Below, in pieces: positions 1 to 5,418 of a stretch of 5,418 nt of DNA. The position numbers and the translations under genes were made by a program. The DNA is taken from positions 1 through 5,418 of the forward strand of contig CAJMCT010000071.1 in the NCBI GenBank assembly GCA_905211955.1, written 5' to 3'. The stretch comes from an uncultured Eubacteriales bacterium (lineage in GTDB: Bacteria; Bacillota; Clostridia; Christensenellales; Borkfalkiaceae). The notes below the pieces were generated by a model. That model did not search any database. It was not told the DNA's origin and saw only the letters and a list, made by a program, of their open reading frames with translations. The number at the start of each line of letters is the position of its first letter. Within the stretch, counting starts at the first letter, position 1.

Positions 1-1
1 T

Positions 2-589
2 GATGTAATTAGAAAACTTGTTATATTATCTGAAAAATATATACATGATAGATTTTTGCCAGACAAAGCAATTGATATACTTGATGAAGCATGTTCAAGA
101 ATTAACTTAGAAAATAAGGAATTATTCAGATTAGAAATGTTAAAACAAGAATTGGCACAAGTTCAAGCACAAAAAGAAGATGCAGCACAAGCAGATTCAA
201 CAGAAGATTATCAAAAAGCAGCAGACTTAAAAACAAAGGAATGCAGACTAATTGAAGAAATCGACCAATTAAATAGTACAATTCAATTAAAAAATCTTAC
301 TACACAAGATATTGCACAAGTAATTGAAAGTTGGACTAAAATTCCAGTTAAAAAAATTACAGAAGCAGAAACTCAAAAACTATTAAACTTAGAAAACAAT
401 TTACATCAAAGAGTTGTTGGGCAAGATGAGGCAGTTCAAGCTGTTGCCAAAGCAATACGTAGAGGAAGAGTAGGATTAAAAGACCCACAAAGACCAATAG
501 GTTCATTTCTATTTTTAGGTCCAACTGGTGTAGGAAAAACAGAGTTATCAAAAGCTTTATCAGAAATATTATTTGACAATGAAAATTCT
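2..589 (+). CDS. clpC: ClpC-type AAA+ ATPase, internal fragment (both ends missing)
   Basis: ClpC is a Hsp100 unfoldase that feeds proteins to the ClpP protease in the cytoplasm. The frame is open from base 2, so this is an internal piece of about 196 codons; the TTG at 56 is an internal leucine, not a start. The reading begins in the C-terminal part of the first AAA+ module (DRFLPDKAIDILDEA, residues 16-30 of the fragment). A charged coiled-coil linker follows, with a UVR-like segment (DYQKAADLKTKE, residues 69-80) that points to ClpC rather than ClpB. Next is the start of the second AAA+ module (VVGQDEAVQAVAKAI), with Walker A GPTGVGKT at bases 518-541. Family similarity ends after LFDNEN, before the expected IRIDMSEY, Walker B, sensor and C-terminal regions. 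Beyond about base 590 the same frame reads antisense pheT and is not ClpC. Nine of ten arginines use AGA, unlike the neighbouring genes. ClpA or ClpE is less likely. Confidence 0.88.
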
Positions 590-597
590 TTTTCATC
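575..597. other. Chimeric junction between clpC (+) and pheT (-)
   Basis: To the left the plus strand encodes a good ClpC sequence; to the right the minus strand encodes a good PheT sequence; each stops matching its family here. The exact breakpoint is blurred because the bases around 581-590 (GAAAATTCTT) read plausibly in both genes: as E-N-S in ClpC and, antisense, as K-E-F in PheT. This looks like a short microhomology join. Both genes lose their 3' portions at the same point and face each other, which no natural operon structure explains. It could be an assembly or amplification chimera (inference), or a real inversion or recombination breakpoint. Confidence 0.8.
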
Positions 598-1494
598 TAA
601 GGTAATAATTTTTTCATTTTGTATTGCACGTCTAATTACAACTTTATTTCCCGCAATATTACTTAAATCAAAAGCGTGCATTGGTTGGCCAAGTTCCAAT
701 AAAACAAAGTTTGTAATATCAACTATATTATTTATAGATCTAATTCCCATACGGAATAGTTTTCTCTTAAGCCATAAAGGTGATTCTTCTATTTTGACGT
801 CCGTCACTAAGTGAGAAATATATCTAGGACATAAATCACTTGCGTCGTCTACGACGGAAACTGTGTTTAAAGTAGACAATTCTTTATCACATGAATATGA
901 AAAATCAGGTTCTTTAACAGGCTTATTAAGTACTGCGCCAACTTCCCTTGCCAAACCGAAAATTGATTGACAATCAGGGCGATTTGCCGTCACGTTTATG
1001 TCAAACATAACGTCGTCTAAGTCAAGTAATTTCTTAACGTCTTCACCGAGCGGGAAATTTTCGTCTAATATAAGTATTCCGTAAACGGACGCGCCTTTAT
1101 ACCAATCGTCGGTAATCCCTAACTCTTCTCCACTACAAAACATTCCATAAGATGGAACACCGCGAAGATTGCCAGTTTTAATCTTATCGCCATTATAAAG
1201 AGTTGAGCCGTCAAGCGCAACGGGAACTACCGCACCAACAAAAATATTGGTTGCAGCGGTGACAATTTGCAATTCCCCGTATTTACCTGCATCAACCTTT
1301 GTCACCGATAATTTATCGGCATTAGGGTGTTTTTCTATTGCGATAATTTTACAAGTGACGATTTTATCAATCTTTCCTGCGGTGTAGATCATATCTTCCA
1401 CTTCAAAACCGCATGAAAAAAGTTTGTTTTTAAGTTCTTCAGGTGAACAATCTATATCAACGTAATCTTTAAGCCAAGATAATGGTGCTTTCAT
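583..1494 (-). CDS. pheT: Phenylalanyl-tRNA synthetase beta subunit, N-terminal part (truncated at junction)
   Basis: PheT is the large subunit of the cytoplasmic alpha2-beta2 enzyme that charges tRNA-Phe with phenylalanine; it contributes tRNA binding and editing of mischarged Tyr-tRNA. About 303 of the usual roughly 800 residues are present. Visible are the N-terminal B1 segment (MKAPLSWLKDYVDI), the OB-fold tRNA-binding domain at about residues 40-150 (HPNADKLSVTKVD, then GMFCSGEELG), the conserved NRPDCQSIFGLAREV (171-185), and the beginning of the B3/B4 editing domain (SINNIVDITNFVLLELGQ, then PMHAFD, 253-276). It ends at TLDEKEF. The rest of B3/B4, the B5 domain, the catalytic-like core and the C-terminal FDX-ACB anticodon-binding domain are missing. 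The frame stays open to base 436, but those extra residues are antisense clpC. The ATG is preceded by AGGAG 8 bases upstream, inside the end of pheS, so translation is probably coupled. As shown, the gene could not make a working subunit. Confidence 0.93.
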
Positions 1495-1498
1495 TTTA

Positions 1499-2524
1499 TT
1501 ATCTCCTATTGAATTGTTTTAAGAATTTAACGTTGTTTTCAAATAACGTTCTTATATCGGATATACCGTATTTAATCATTGTAATACGTTCAATTCCAAG
1601 TCCAAAAGCAAGCCCAGAATAAACGGAAGAATCAATACCGCTAGTTTCTAAAACCTTTTTATTTACAACGCCTGCGCCTAAAATTTCTATCCACCCCGTA
1701 CCTTTACACAAACTACAGCCTTTTCCGTGGCACTTACAACAAGTGACGTCTACTTCTACGCTCGGTTCGGTAAACGGGAAAAACGAAGGACGGAAACGTG
1801 TTTTAGTATCGCTATCAAACATTATTTTAACAAATTCGTCAAGCAAACCTTTTAAGTCGCAAAGCGAAACACCCTTATCCACAACCAAGCCTTCAATTTG
1901 ATGGAACATCGGCGAGTGAGAAGCATCATCGTCTGCACGATATACTCTACCTGGACTTAAAATTTTAATGGGAAGGTCGCCCTTTTCCATGGTTCTAACT
2001 TGTCCTGGAGAAGTATGCGGACGAAGAAGAATATTATCACCAAAATAGAAAGTATCTTGCATATCTCTTGCAGGGTGATCTTCAGGTATATTTAAGGCTT
2101 GGAAACAATAATAATCGGTATCGATTTCAGGGCCTTCAAATATTTCAAAACCTAAACCCGTAAACGCATCTATAATTTGGTTTTTAACGATGTTTAAGGG
2201 GTGAATACTGCCAAGTTGTTGGGTTTTTCCCGGCAAAGTGACGTCAATTTTCTCTTTTTCATATTTTTTCAATAATTCAAGTTCTTTAATAGACTTTTCT
2301 TTTTCGGCAAAAATAGTTTCAACTTCGTTTTTTAGGTCGTTAACCATCTTACCAAAAGCCGAACGTTCTTCTGCCGGTATGTCTTTCATACCACGAAGAA
2401 GCGAAGTCACTTCACCGTTTTTACCAATAAAAGTGACTTTGATTTCGTTAAGTGCTCTACTTGAATCAATATCTTTGATGCTTTCGATTGCTTTCTCTTT
2501 GATTTTAATAAACTTTTCTTGCAT
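1499..2524 (-). CDS. pheS: Phenylalanyl-tRNA synthetase alpha subunit
   Basis: PheS is the catalytic class II subunit of phenylalanyl-tRNA synthetase; it activates phenylalanine with ATP and transfers it to tRNA-Phe. The 341-residue length is normal for the bacterial family. The N-terminal coiled-coil region that contacts tRNA spans about residues 1-90. The class II core follows: motif 1 region (GFEIFEGPEIDTDYY, 125-139), the HTSPGQVRTM signature (170-179), motif 2 (GRVYRADDDASHSPMFHQIE, 192-211), the FTEPSVEVDV strand (251-260) and motif 3 (GLGIERITMIKYGI, 308-321). Between them is a Cys-rich knuckle with C262, C265, C270 and C273 followed by GTGW, as in many Firmicute PheS proteins; metal binding is possible but not shown. 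The ATG has AGGAG 6 bases upstream, directly after the T-box terminator. The gene is complete and heads the pheST operon, under T-box control of charged tRNA-Phe levels. Confidence 0.98.
   Translation of the reverse strand: MQEKFIKIKEKAIESIKDIDSSRALNEIKVTFIGKNGEVTSLLRGMKDIPAEERSAFGKMVNDLKNEVETIFAEKEKSIKELELLKKYEKEKIDVTLPGKTQQLGSIHPLNIVKNQIIDAFTGLGFEIFEGPEIDTDYYCFQALNIPEDHPARDMQDTFYFGDNILLRPHTSPGQVRTMEKGDLPIKILSPGRVYRADDDASHSPMFHQIEGLVVDKGVSLCDLKGLLDEFVKIMFDSDTKTRFRPSFFPFTEPSVEVDVTCCKCHGKGCSLCKGTGWIEILGAGVVNKKVLETSGIDSSVYSGLAFGLGIERITMIKYGISDIRTLFENNVKFLKQFNRR
1503..1507 (-). promoter_or_regulatory. Ribosome binding site of pheT inside the end of pheS
   Basis: AGGAG on the minus strand lies 8 bases before the pheT ATG and overlaps the last codons of pheS (its TAA is at 1499-1501). 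Only 4 bases separate the pheS stop from the pheT start. The placement fixes the pheT start and suggests translational coupling, which helps equal subunit synthesis. Confidence 0.85.
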
Positions 2525-2535
2525 TTTTCTCTCCT

Positions 2536-2571
2536 AAAAAAATAAAATGCGCCCTAAAACATAGGGCGCAT
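2536..2571 (-). terminator. Intrinsic terminator of the T-box switch
   Basis: A perfect 10-bp stem (2547-2556 with 2562-2571, core GCGCCC/GGGCGC) with a 5-base loop is followed on the minus strand by a U-rich run (TTTATTTTTTT, 2536-2546). It lies just upstream of the pheS ribosome binding site. It should form when charged tRNA-Phe is plentiful and stop transcription before pheS. Confidence 0.95.
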
Positions 2572-2592
2572 AATTTAGCGCGGTACCACCTA
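2562..2592 (-). promoter_or_regulatory. T-box antiterminator
   Basis: On the minus strand TAGG (2589-2592) pairs with CCTA (2562-2565) and GCGC (2578-2581) pairs with GCGC (2566-2569). Between the two helices is the canonical 7-base bulge TGGTACC (2582-2588), and an 8-base loop (2570-2577) closes the structure. The TGG of the bulge pairs with the CCA end of uncharged tRNA. The 3' arm (2562-2569) is also the 5' arm of the terminator, so the two structures are mutually exclusive. Confidence 0.93.
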
Positions 2593-2685
2593 ATTTCGGT
2601 TAAATAAATAACCCTTAAACGTTCTTTAACGGAAACGACACGACATAGCCTACTAAATTAATCGTTCGGTATGCAACTCCGAAGT

Positions 2686-2688
2686 GAA
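2686..2688 (-). promoter_or_regulatory. Specifier codon UUC (Phe) of the T-box
   Basis: The minus strand reads TTC, then A, then CTTCGGAG. This matches the usual T-box arrangement of specifier, an unpaired A and the GGAG-containing 3' side of the Stem I loop. UUC is the phenylalanine codon and agrees with the downstream pheS. A second TTC at 2681-2683 is too close to GGAG and lacks the following A. Confidence 0.8.
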
Positions 2689-2782
2689 TAACGTAAATTT
2701 TGATTAAAAAATCTTTCAGCCTAAGGATTTTTCTCTCTTAAATCGCCATATAATACGTCTGTCTTCATCACAGCTTTTTAAG

Positions 2783-2811
2783 ATTATATCAAAATGAATA
2801 AGAAAAGTCAA
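2783..2811 (-). promoter_or_regulatory. Housekeeping (sigma-A type) promoter of pheST
   Basis: The minus strand carries TTGACT (2806-2811) as the -35 box and a perfect TATAAT (2783-2788) as the -10 box, separated by exactly 17 bp. Transcription should start at about 2776-2777, at the 5' edge of the T-box leader. The promoter lies in the gap after the yunB stop, so pheST has its own start separate from the sporulation genes upstream. Confidence 0.92.
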
Positions 2812-2840
2812 CAAATTGCATGCTTTTAGGCGTTTTATAA

Positions 2841-3503
2841 TTAAAATAACTTGCCGTTTAAATATATTTCGGGAACTTTTCCAACAAGAACTGCTTCACT
2901 AATTAAAATTTGAGAATTGTTTTCAAGAACTTTACCGCCTCCTATCATCTCAACCCTAACTTTTACCAAAACGTTTAAGTATAAACTATGTAAAGTTTGG
3001 TTTATCCCCACTGACTTAAATTCACCGTCAAAAACAGTGTCAACTGAAGATATACTTATTGATTTAAAGTTTACCTTTTTCCCGTATCCTGATAAAAATT
3101 TCAAGCCTGAAAACGCCATAAAAGGTAGGTCTATACCATCATCTAATTTCTTTTGCAATAAATTTTGGGTTTTAAGTGCGACCTCAGATTTTAACGCATT
3201 GATTTTTTGCGTATGCGACTTCATAAGCACTATTTCTCCCAAATCGTTTTTTTCTACAGTGATAAACTCTGAATAATCATCATTTTTTTGGATTGAATTT
3301 TTTGATGCTTTATTTATTGATTCCAGCGAGTACTGTTCAATCTTTGACGAAAGTACGAAATAAACGCTATCAGTCACGGCAAATCTATAGTAAAGAATTA
3401 AGCCAACAATAATTAAAAAAGCCGTTATAAGCCTAAAAAAGCGCCTTTTAGGTTGTTTTTGGCGCTTTTTATAATACAATTTTTCACTTGAGCATTCTAT
3501 CAT
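2841..3503 (-). CDS. yunB: Sporulation protein YunB
   Basis: The 220-residue protein resembles the YunB sporulation family. In Bacillus subtilis yunB is expressed in the mother cell under sigma-E; its biochemical role is not known. The N-terminus is Lys/Arg-rich (residues 12-24), followed by one membrane segment (about 25-40, ITAFLIIVGLILYY). The remainder is probably outside the cytoplasm. Family-like stretches are FITVEKNDLGEIVLMKSHTQ (80-99), the helix KINALKSEVALKTQNLLQKK (100-119), the EFKSVGINQTLHSLYLNV block (161-178) and the C-terminal ILISEAVLVGKVPEIYLNG (199-217). Length is close to the family norm. The ATG start gives the expected short basic tail before the anchor, but no Shine-Dalgarno sequence precedes it; an in-frame TTG nine codons in is an alternative. 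The gene begins 18 bases after the spoVAE stop, so it may be cotranscribed with spoVA although the two are classically forespore- and mother-cell-expressed. Confidence 0.88.
   Translation of the reverse strand: MIECSSEKLYYKKRQKQPKRRFFRLITAFLIIVGLILYYRFAVTDSVYFVLSSKIEQYSLESINKASKNSIQKNDDYSEFITVEKNDLGEIVLMKSHTQKINALKSEVALKTQNLLQKKLDDGIDLPFMAFSGLKFLSGYGKKVNFKSISISSVDTVFDGEFKSVGINQTLHSLYLNVLVKVRVEMIGGGKVLENNSQILISEAVLVGKVPEIYLNGKLF
3435..3470 (-). repeat. Terminator-like inverted repeat within the 5' end of yunB
   Basis: A perfect 10-bp inverted repeat (AAAAAGCGCC at 3436-3445, GGCGCTTTTT at 3461-3470) encloses a 15-base loop. On the minus strand the 3' arm ends in six T residues (3435-3440), so it has the form of a GC-cored terminator with a U tract; on the plus strand the form is nearly the same. 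It falls within yunB codons 12-23, which encode the basic tail. It may be a weak attenuator of read-through from spoVA, or a by-product of Lys/Arg/Phe codon choice. Confidence 0.55.
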
Positions 3504-3521
3504 GCTAATATTATATTAGAC

Positions 3522-3896
3522 TTAATTCTTTTTAGACCTTGCCTTAAATATTAATGCAATTAAATAACCAAACACGATAGCAGCGGTAATTCCCATGCCT
3601 GCGGCTGTAATTCCGCCTGTTATCGCCTTAAAAAGACTAATTTTAGCACCTTTAATTGCCCCGTCTGCAAGTAAATAACCAAAACCACAAATGGGAACTG
3701 TTGCTCCAGCGCCTGCAAAATCAACGACGTATTGATAAAGCCCCACCGCTTGTAATACAACACCTGCAAGTAAAAAATATACAAGAATTCTTCCAGCGGT
3801 AATCTTAGTGTAGTTAATTAGCAGTTGTGCAATCGTACATATTGCACCGCCAACCGCAAAAACCTTTAATAAGGTTAGTAAAACTTCTAAAACCAT
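3522..3896 (-). CDS. spoVAE: Stage V sporulation protein AE (SpoVAE), membrane protein
   Basis: SpoVAE (SpoVAEb type) is a small integral protein of the inner spore membrane, part of the SpoVA complex that takes up Ca-dipicolinic acid during sporulation and releases it during germination. The 124-residue length fits the family. Hydrophobic segments lie at about residues 4-27, 36-58 and 92-117. Family hallmarks are VGGAICTIAQ (15-24), TKITAGRILV (30-39) and FAGAGATVPICGFGYLLADG (60-79). The basic C-terminus (KARSKKN) suggests a cytoplasmic end. The start is supported by GGAG (3905-3908) 8 bases before the ATG. The start lies only 2 bases after the spoVAD stop, and the ribosome binding site is inside spoVAD, so translation is probably coupled. 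The protein is visibly paralogous to SpoVAC. Confidence 0.95.
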   Translation of the reverse strand: MVLEVLLTLLKVFAVGGAICTIAQLLINYTKITAGRILVYFLLAGVVLQAVGLYQYVVDFAGAGATVPICGFGYLLADGAIKGAKISLFKAITGGITAAGMGITAAIVFGYLIALIFKARSKKN

Positions 3897-3898
3897 AA

Positions 3899-4885
3899 TT
3901 AAATCTCCAAAGAAACGGCATGCGCAATACCCGGAATGCTTTCGCCTTGTTGAGAGGAAAGCGAAGATAAAAGCGCTCCCGTTGCCATCAATAATACTCT
4001 TTTTAACTTTTTTTCAATCATTTTTTTATAAATATACGAACTAAACACTACCGCACTACACCCTGCACCGCTTGCGCCTTGGTATTCGTCTTCACAAAGG
4101 TTAAATATTAATTCACCGCAATCTACGTGTTGCTTTTCAACGTCAAGCCCCTTTTCCCAAGTTAAGTCCTTAAAAATTCTCGTTCCAAGTGTTCCTAAAT
4201 CGCCAGTCACTATTAAATCGTAATAATTGGGCGTTAGCCCTGTGTTTTTAAAGTGCGTAAGCAAAGTGTCTGCGGCGGCAGGAGCCATCGCTGCTCCCAT
4301 ATTATTTACGTCTAAAACACCGTAGTCTACAACCTTACCAATAGTGGCGTTAGTTATTTTTACACCGTTTCCTTTTGAACTTAAATAACAAGCACCTGCA
4401 CCTGTCACCGTCCATTGTGATAAAGGCGGTCTTGTACAACCTAATTCTAAAGGATATCTATACTGACGTTCTGCCGAAGAAAAATGACTACTAGCCCCGC
4501 AAAGAACGTTATTAAAATGTCCTCCGTCAATAAATGTTGCACCAAGTAATAAACTTTCTGTAAATGTAGCGCAAGCATTGTAAACACCCAAATATCCCGA
4601 ACTAAAATTACGCGCCGAAAAGGTTGAAGAAATAATTTGGTTAAGCAAATCTCCAGAAATTATACAATCAACTTCTTTTTCTGATTTTCCCGATTTTTTA
4701 ATCGCATTTTTTAGTGCCGTATAAAGCATTTTGCACTCGGCTTTCTCAAATGTGTTTTCGCCAAACATATCGTCAAAGGATTTAGTATCTATATAGTCGC
4801 TAATACTTCCACTGCTTTCTTTTGGTCCGCCCACGGAACTCGTTGCAATAATAACCGGATTATTTTTAAAATAGATTGTTCTCAT
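3899..4885 (-). CDS. spoVAD: Stage V sporulation protein AD (SpoVAD), dipicolinic acid-binding
   Basis: SpoVAD has a thiolase/ketoacyl-synthase-like fold and in Bacillus binds dipicolinic acid; it is a soluble, peripheral partner of the SpoVA membrane proteins. The 328 residues span nearly the whole family length. Visible signatures are the N-terminal SSVGGPKES (16-24), the thiolase-like GVYNACATFTESLLLGA (100-116) with C105 at the nucleophile-equivalent position, LCGASSHFSSAERQYRYP (128-145), QWTVTGAGA (157-165), VTGDLGTLG (226-234), GASGAGCSA (270-278) and the C-terminal ATGALLSSLSSQQGESIPGI (301-320). No membrane segment is seen. The ATG is preceded by AGGTG (4891-4895) at 5 bases spacing, overlapping the spoVAC stop. 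It sits between spoVAC and spoVAE in the standard clostridial order. Confidence 0.97.
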   Translation of the reverse strand: MRTIYFKNNPVIIATSSVGGPKESSGSISDYIDTKSFDDMFGENTFEKAECKMLYTALKNAIKKSGKSEKEVDCIISGDLLNQIISSTFSARNFSSGYLGVYNACATFTESLLLGATFIDGGHFNNVLCGASSHFSSAERQYRYPLELGCTRPPLSQWTVTGAGACYLSSKGNGVKITNATIGKVVDYGVLDVNNMGAAMAPAAADTLLTHFKNTGLTPNYYDLIVTGDLGTLGTRIFKDLTWEKGLDVEKQHVDCGELIFNLCEDEYQGASGAGCSAVVFSSYIYKKMIEKKLKRVLLMATGALLSSLSSQQGESIPGIAHAVSLEI

Positions 4886-4893
4886 AAATACAC

Positions 4894-5349
4894 CTAAAAC
4901 AAATATGCTACGTAATAAATTAACCCAACCAAAACACTGCTTGCTATACCAAAAACAATAATTGGTCCTGAAACTAAAAACATTTTTGCGGCTAATCCGT
5001 AAATATATCCTTCAGTCTTAAATTCCATTGCGGGCGACACTACAGAGTTTGCAAAACCAGTAATAGGAACGATAGACCCACCGCCCGCATATTTACCTAT
5101 TCTATCGTAAACACCAAGACCGGTTAAAAGCGCACCTAAGAATATCATTATCATTGAAACGTAAGAAGATAATTCGTCTCCAGAAAGGTTAAAGGCATAT
5201 GTTAATAAATATCTAAAACCTTGCCCAATTAGACATATAACTCCGCCTACCCAAAAAGCACGAATAAGCGAGCGAAACTCTTTTGTTTTTGGCGAAATTT
5301 TCTTGACGTATTCAAGATAATTTTCATTTATAAAATCTTTATTTTGCAT
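4894..5349 (-). CDS. spoVAC: Stage V sporulation protein AC (SpoVAC), membrane channel component
   Basis: SpoVAC is an inner spore membrane protein of the Ca-DPA transport complex; the Bacillus protein has been reported to act as a mechanosensitive channel in germination. The 151-residue length is typical. A polar N-terminus (1-27) ends in the SPKTKEF segment, then come hydrophobic segments at about 30-52, 64-82 and 116-148. Hallmarks are FWVGGVICLIGQGFRYLL (32-49), IFLGALLTGLGVYDRIGKYA (69-88), the GGGSIVPITGFANSVVSPAM loop (89-108) and KTEGYIYGLAAKMF (111-124). The ATG gives the expected N-terminus, but no Shine-Dalgarno sequence precedes it; the upstream 50 bases are almost all A and T. 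It is the first visible gene of the operon. Whether spoVAA/AB homologues lie further upstream cannot be seen. Confidence 0.95.
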   Translation of the reverse strand: MQNKDFINENYLEYVKKISPKTKEFRSLIRAFWVGGVICLIGQGFRYLLTYAFNLSGDELSSYVSMIMIFLGALLTGLGVYDRIGKYAGGGSIVPITGFANSVVSPAMEFKTEGYIYGLAAKMFLVSGPIIVFGIASSVLVGLIYYVAYLF

Positions 5350-5354
5350 AAAAA

Positions 5355-5384
5355 TAATATGGGTTAATTTTTATTTTTTTATGT
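5355..5384 (-). promoter_or_regulatory. Possible forespore (sigma-G-like) promoter of spoVAC
   Basis: On the minus strand ACATA (5380-5384) is followed after 18 bp by CATATTA (5355-5361). These differ by one base each from the Bacillus sigma-G pattern GMATR-N18-CATNMTA, and spoVA is a sigma-G operon in Bacillus. The -10 box ends only 5 bases before the spoVAC ATG, so the transcript would have almost no leader. The region is very AT-rich and chance matches are likely. Confidence 0.28.
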
Positions 5385-5418
5385 AAAAATTTAAAATGAA
5401 AAAAGCAAGCCACAAAAA

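Larger units (their letters stand above)
2536..2777 (-). ncRNA. T-box riboswitch leader of pheST (tRNA-Phe sensing)
   Basis: This is the 5' leader of the pheST transcript, about 240 nt from the predicted start near 2777 to the end of the terminator. T-box leaders bind the cognate tRNA: the anticodon pairs with a specifier codon in Stem I, and an uncharged 3' NCCA end pairs with the T-box bulge and stabilises an antiterminator. Visible in order on the minus strand are the AGAGAG element of Stem I (2733-2738), a 7-bp apical stem (2726-2732 with 2707-2713) carrying GGCTGAAAG (2713-2721), a TTC specifier followed by ACTTCGGAGTTGC, a small GGTTA/TAACC hairpin just before the T-box, the T-box AGGTGGTACCGCG (2579-2591) and the terminator. 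Uncharged tRNA-Phe should switch pheST on. The family is certain from the T-box core; the detailed Stem I fold was assigned by eye. Confidence 0.96.

Noticed and set aside
436..582. Extension of the pheT frame to base 436
   Set aside because: These residues are the antisense of the ClpC Walker A region and do not resemble PheT.
357..596. A 79-codon minus-strand frame
   Set aside because: It lies opposite the clpC coding sequence, has low-complexity Leu/Phe content and no ribosome binding site.
56..814. A 252-codon plus-strand frame starting at TTG 56 as a complete gene
   Set aside because: The frame is open upstream to base 2 with ClpC-like residues, so the TTG is internal. Everything past about 590 is antisense pheT.
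843..856. Short palindrome CGTCGT-CT-ACGACG
   Set aside because: It lies within pheT coding sequence, its 2-base loop is too tight for a useful hairpin, and there is no T tract. It comes from Val-Asp-Asp codons.
1741..2246. Repeated AAGTGACGTC at two places in pheS
   Set aside because: Both copies encode Asp-Val-Thr in the same frame; shared codon choice explains them.
2238..2537. A 99-codon plus-strand frame
   Set aside because: It is antisense to the well-supported pheS 5' end, and its Ser/Phe-rich composition is typical of a shadow frame.
2917..3276. A 119-codon plus-strand frame
   Set aside because: It is antisense to yunB, with no recognisable domain or ribosome binding site.
3510..3538. 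TATAAT-like box just before yunB as a promoter
   Set aside because: The matching -35 position reads GGTCTA, not TTGACA-like, and the start would fall on the ATG. No convincing sigma-E -35 element is at the right spacing either.

Overview
The window comes from a low-GC, endospore-forming Firmicute, most likely a member of the Clostridia. The evidence is a compact spoVAC-spoVAD-spoVAE operon, a yunB-type sporulation gene, a T-box leader in front of phenylalanyl-tRNA synthetase, a ClpC-type AAA+ fragment and AGGAG-type ribosome binding sites. I cannot place it to genus from the sequence alone.

Layout: from about 583 to the right edge every gene is on the minus strand, so transcription runs right to left. 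At the right are spoVAC (4894-5349), spoVAD (3899-4885) and spoVAE (3522-3896), with intergenic gaps of 8 and 2 bases. These proteins move dipicolinic acid (Ca-DPA) across the inner spore membrane. yunB (2841-3503) follows 18 bases later and encodes a sporulation protein with one N-terminal membrane anchor. Next comes a textbook regulatory block on the minus strand: a strong housekeeping promoter (TTGACT, 17 bp, TATAAT; 2783-2811), then a T-box riboswitch (2536-2777) with a UUC (Phe) specifier, a complete antiterminator and a competing intrinsic terminator. It controls pheS (1499-2524) and the translationally coupled pheT (start 1494).

At about 575-597 pheT stops matching its family after roughly 303 of about 800 codons. 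It is joined tail-to-tail to a plus-strand clpC fragment (2-589), itself cut just after the Walker A motif of its second AAA+ domain. Both genes are broken internally at the same point, a short shared sequence sits at the join, and arginine codon use differs sharply on the two sides. The simplest reading is a chimeric join made during assembly or amplification rather than a real gene arrangement; pheT is normally essential.

I see no mobile element, CRISPR array, tRNA or rRNA gene, and no evidence of a new defence or biosynthetic system. The points worth a second look are the chimeric junction, the fully legible T-box switch, a terminator-like hairpin inside the start of yunB, and the lack of Shine-Dalgarno sequences before spoVAC and yunB.
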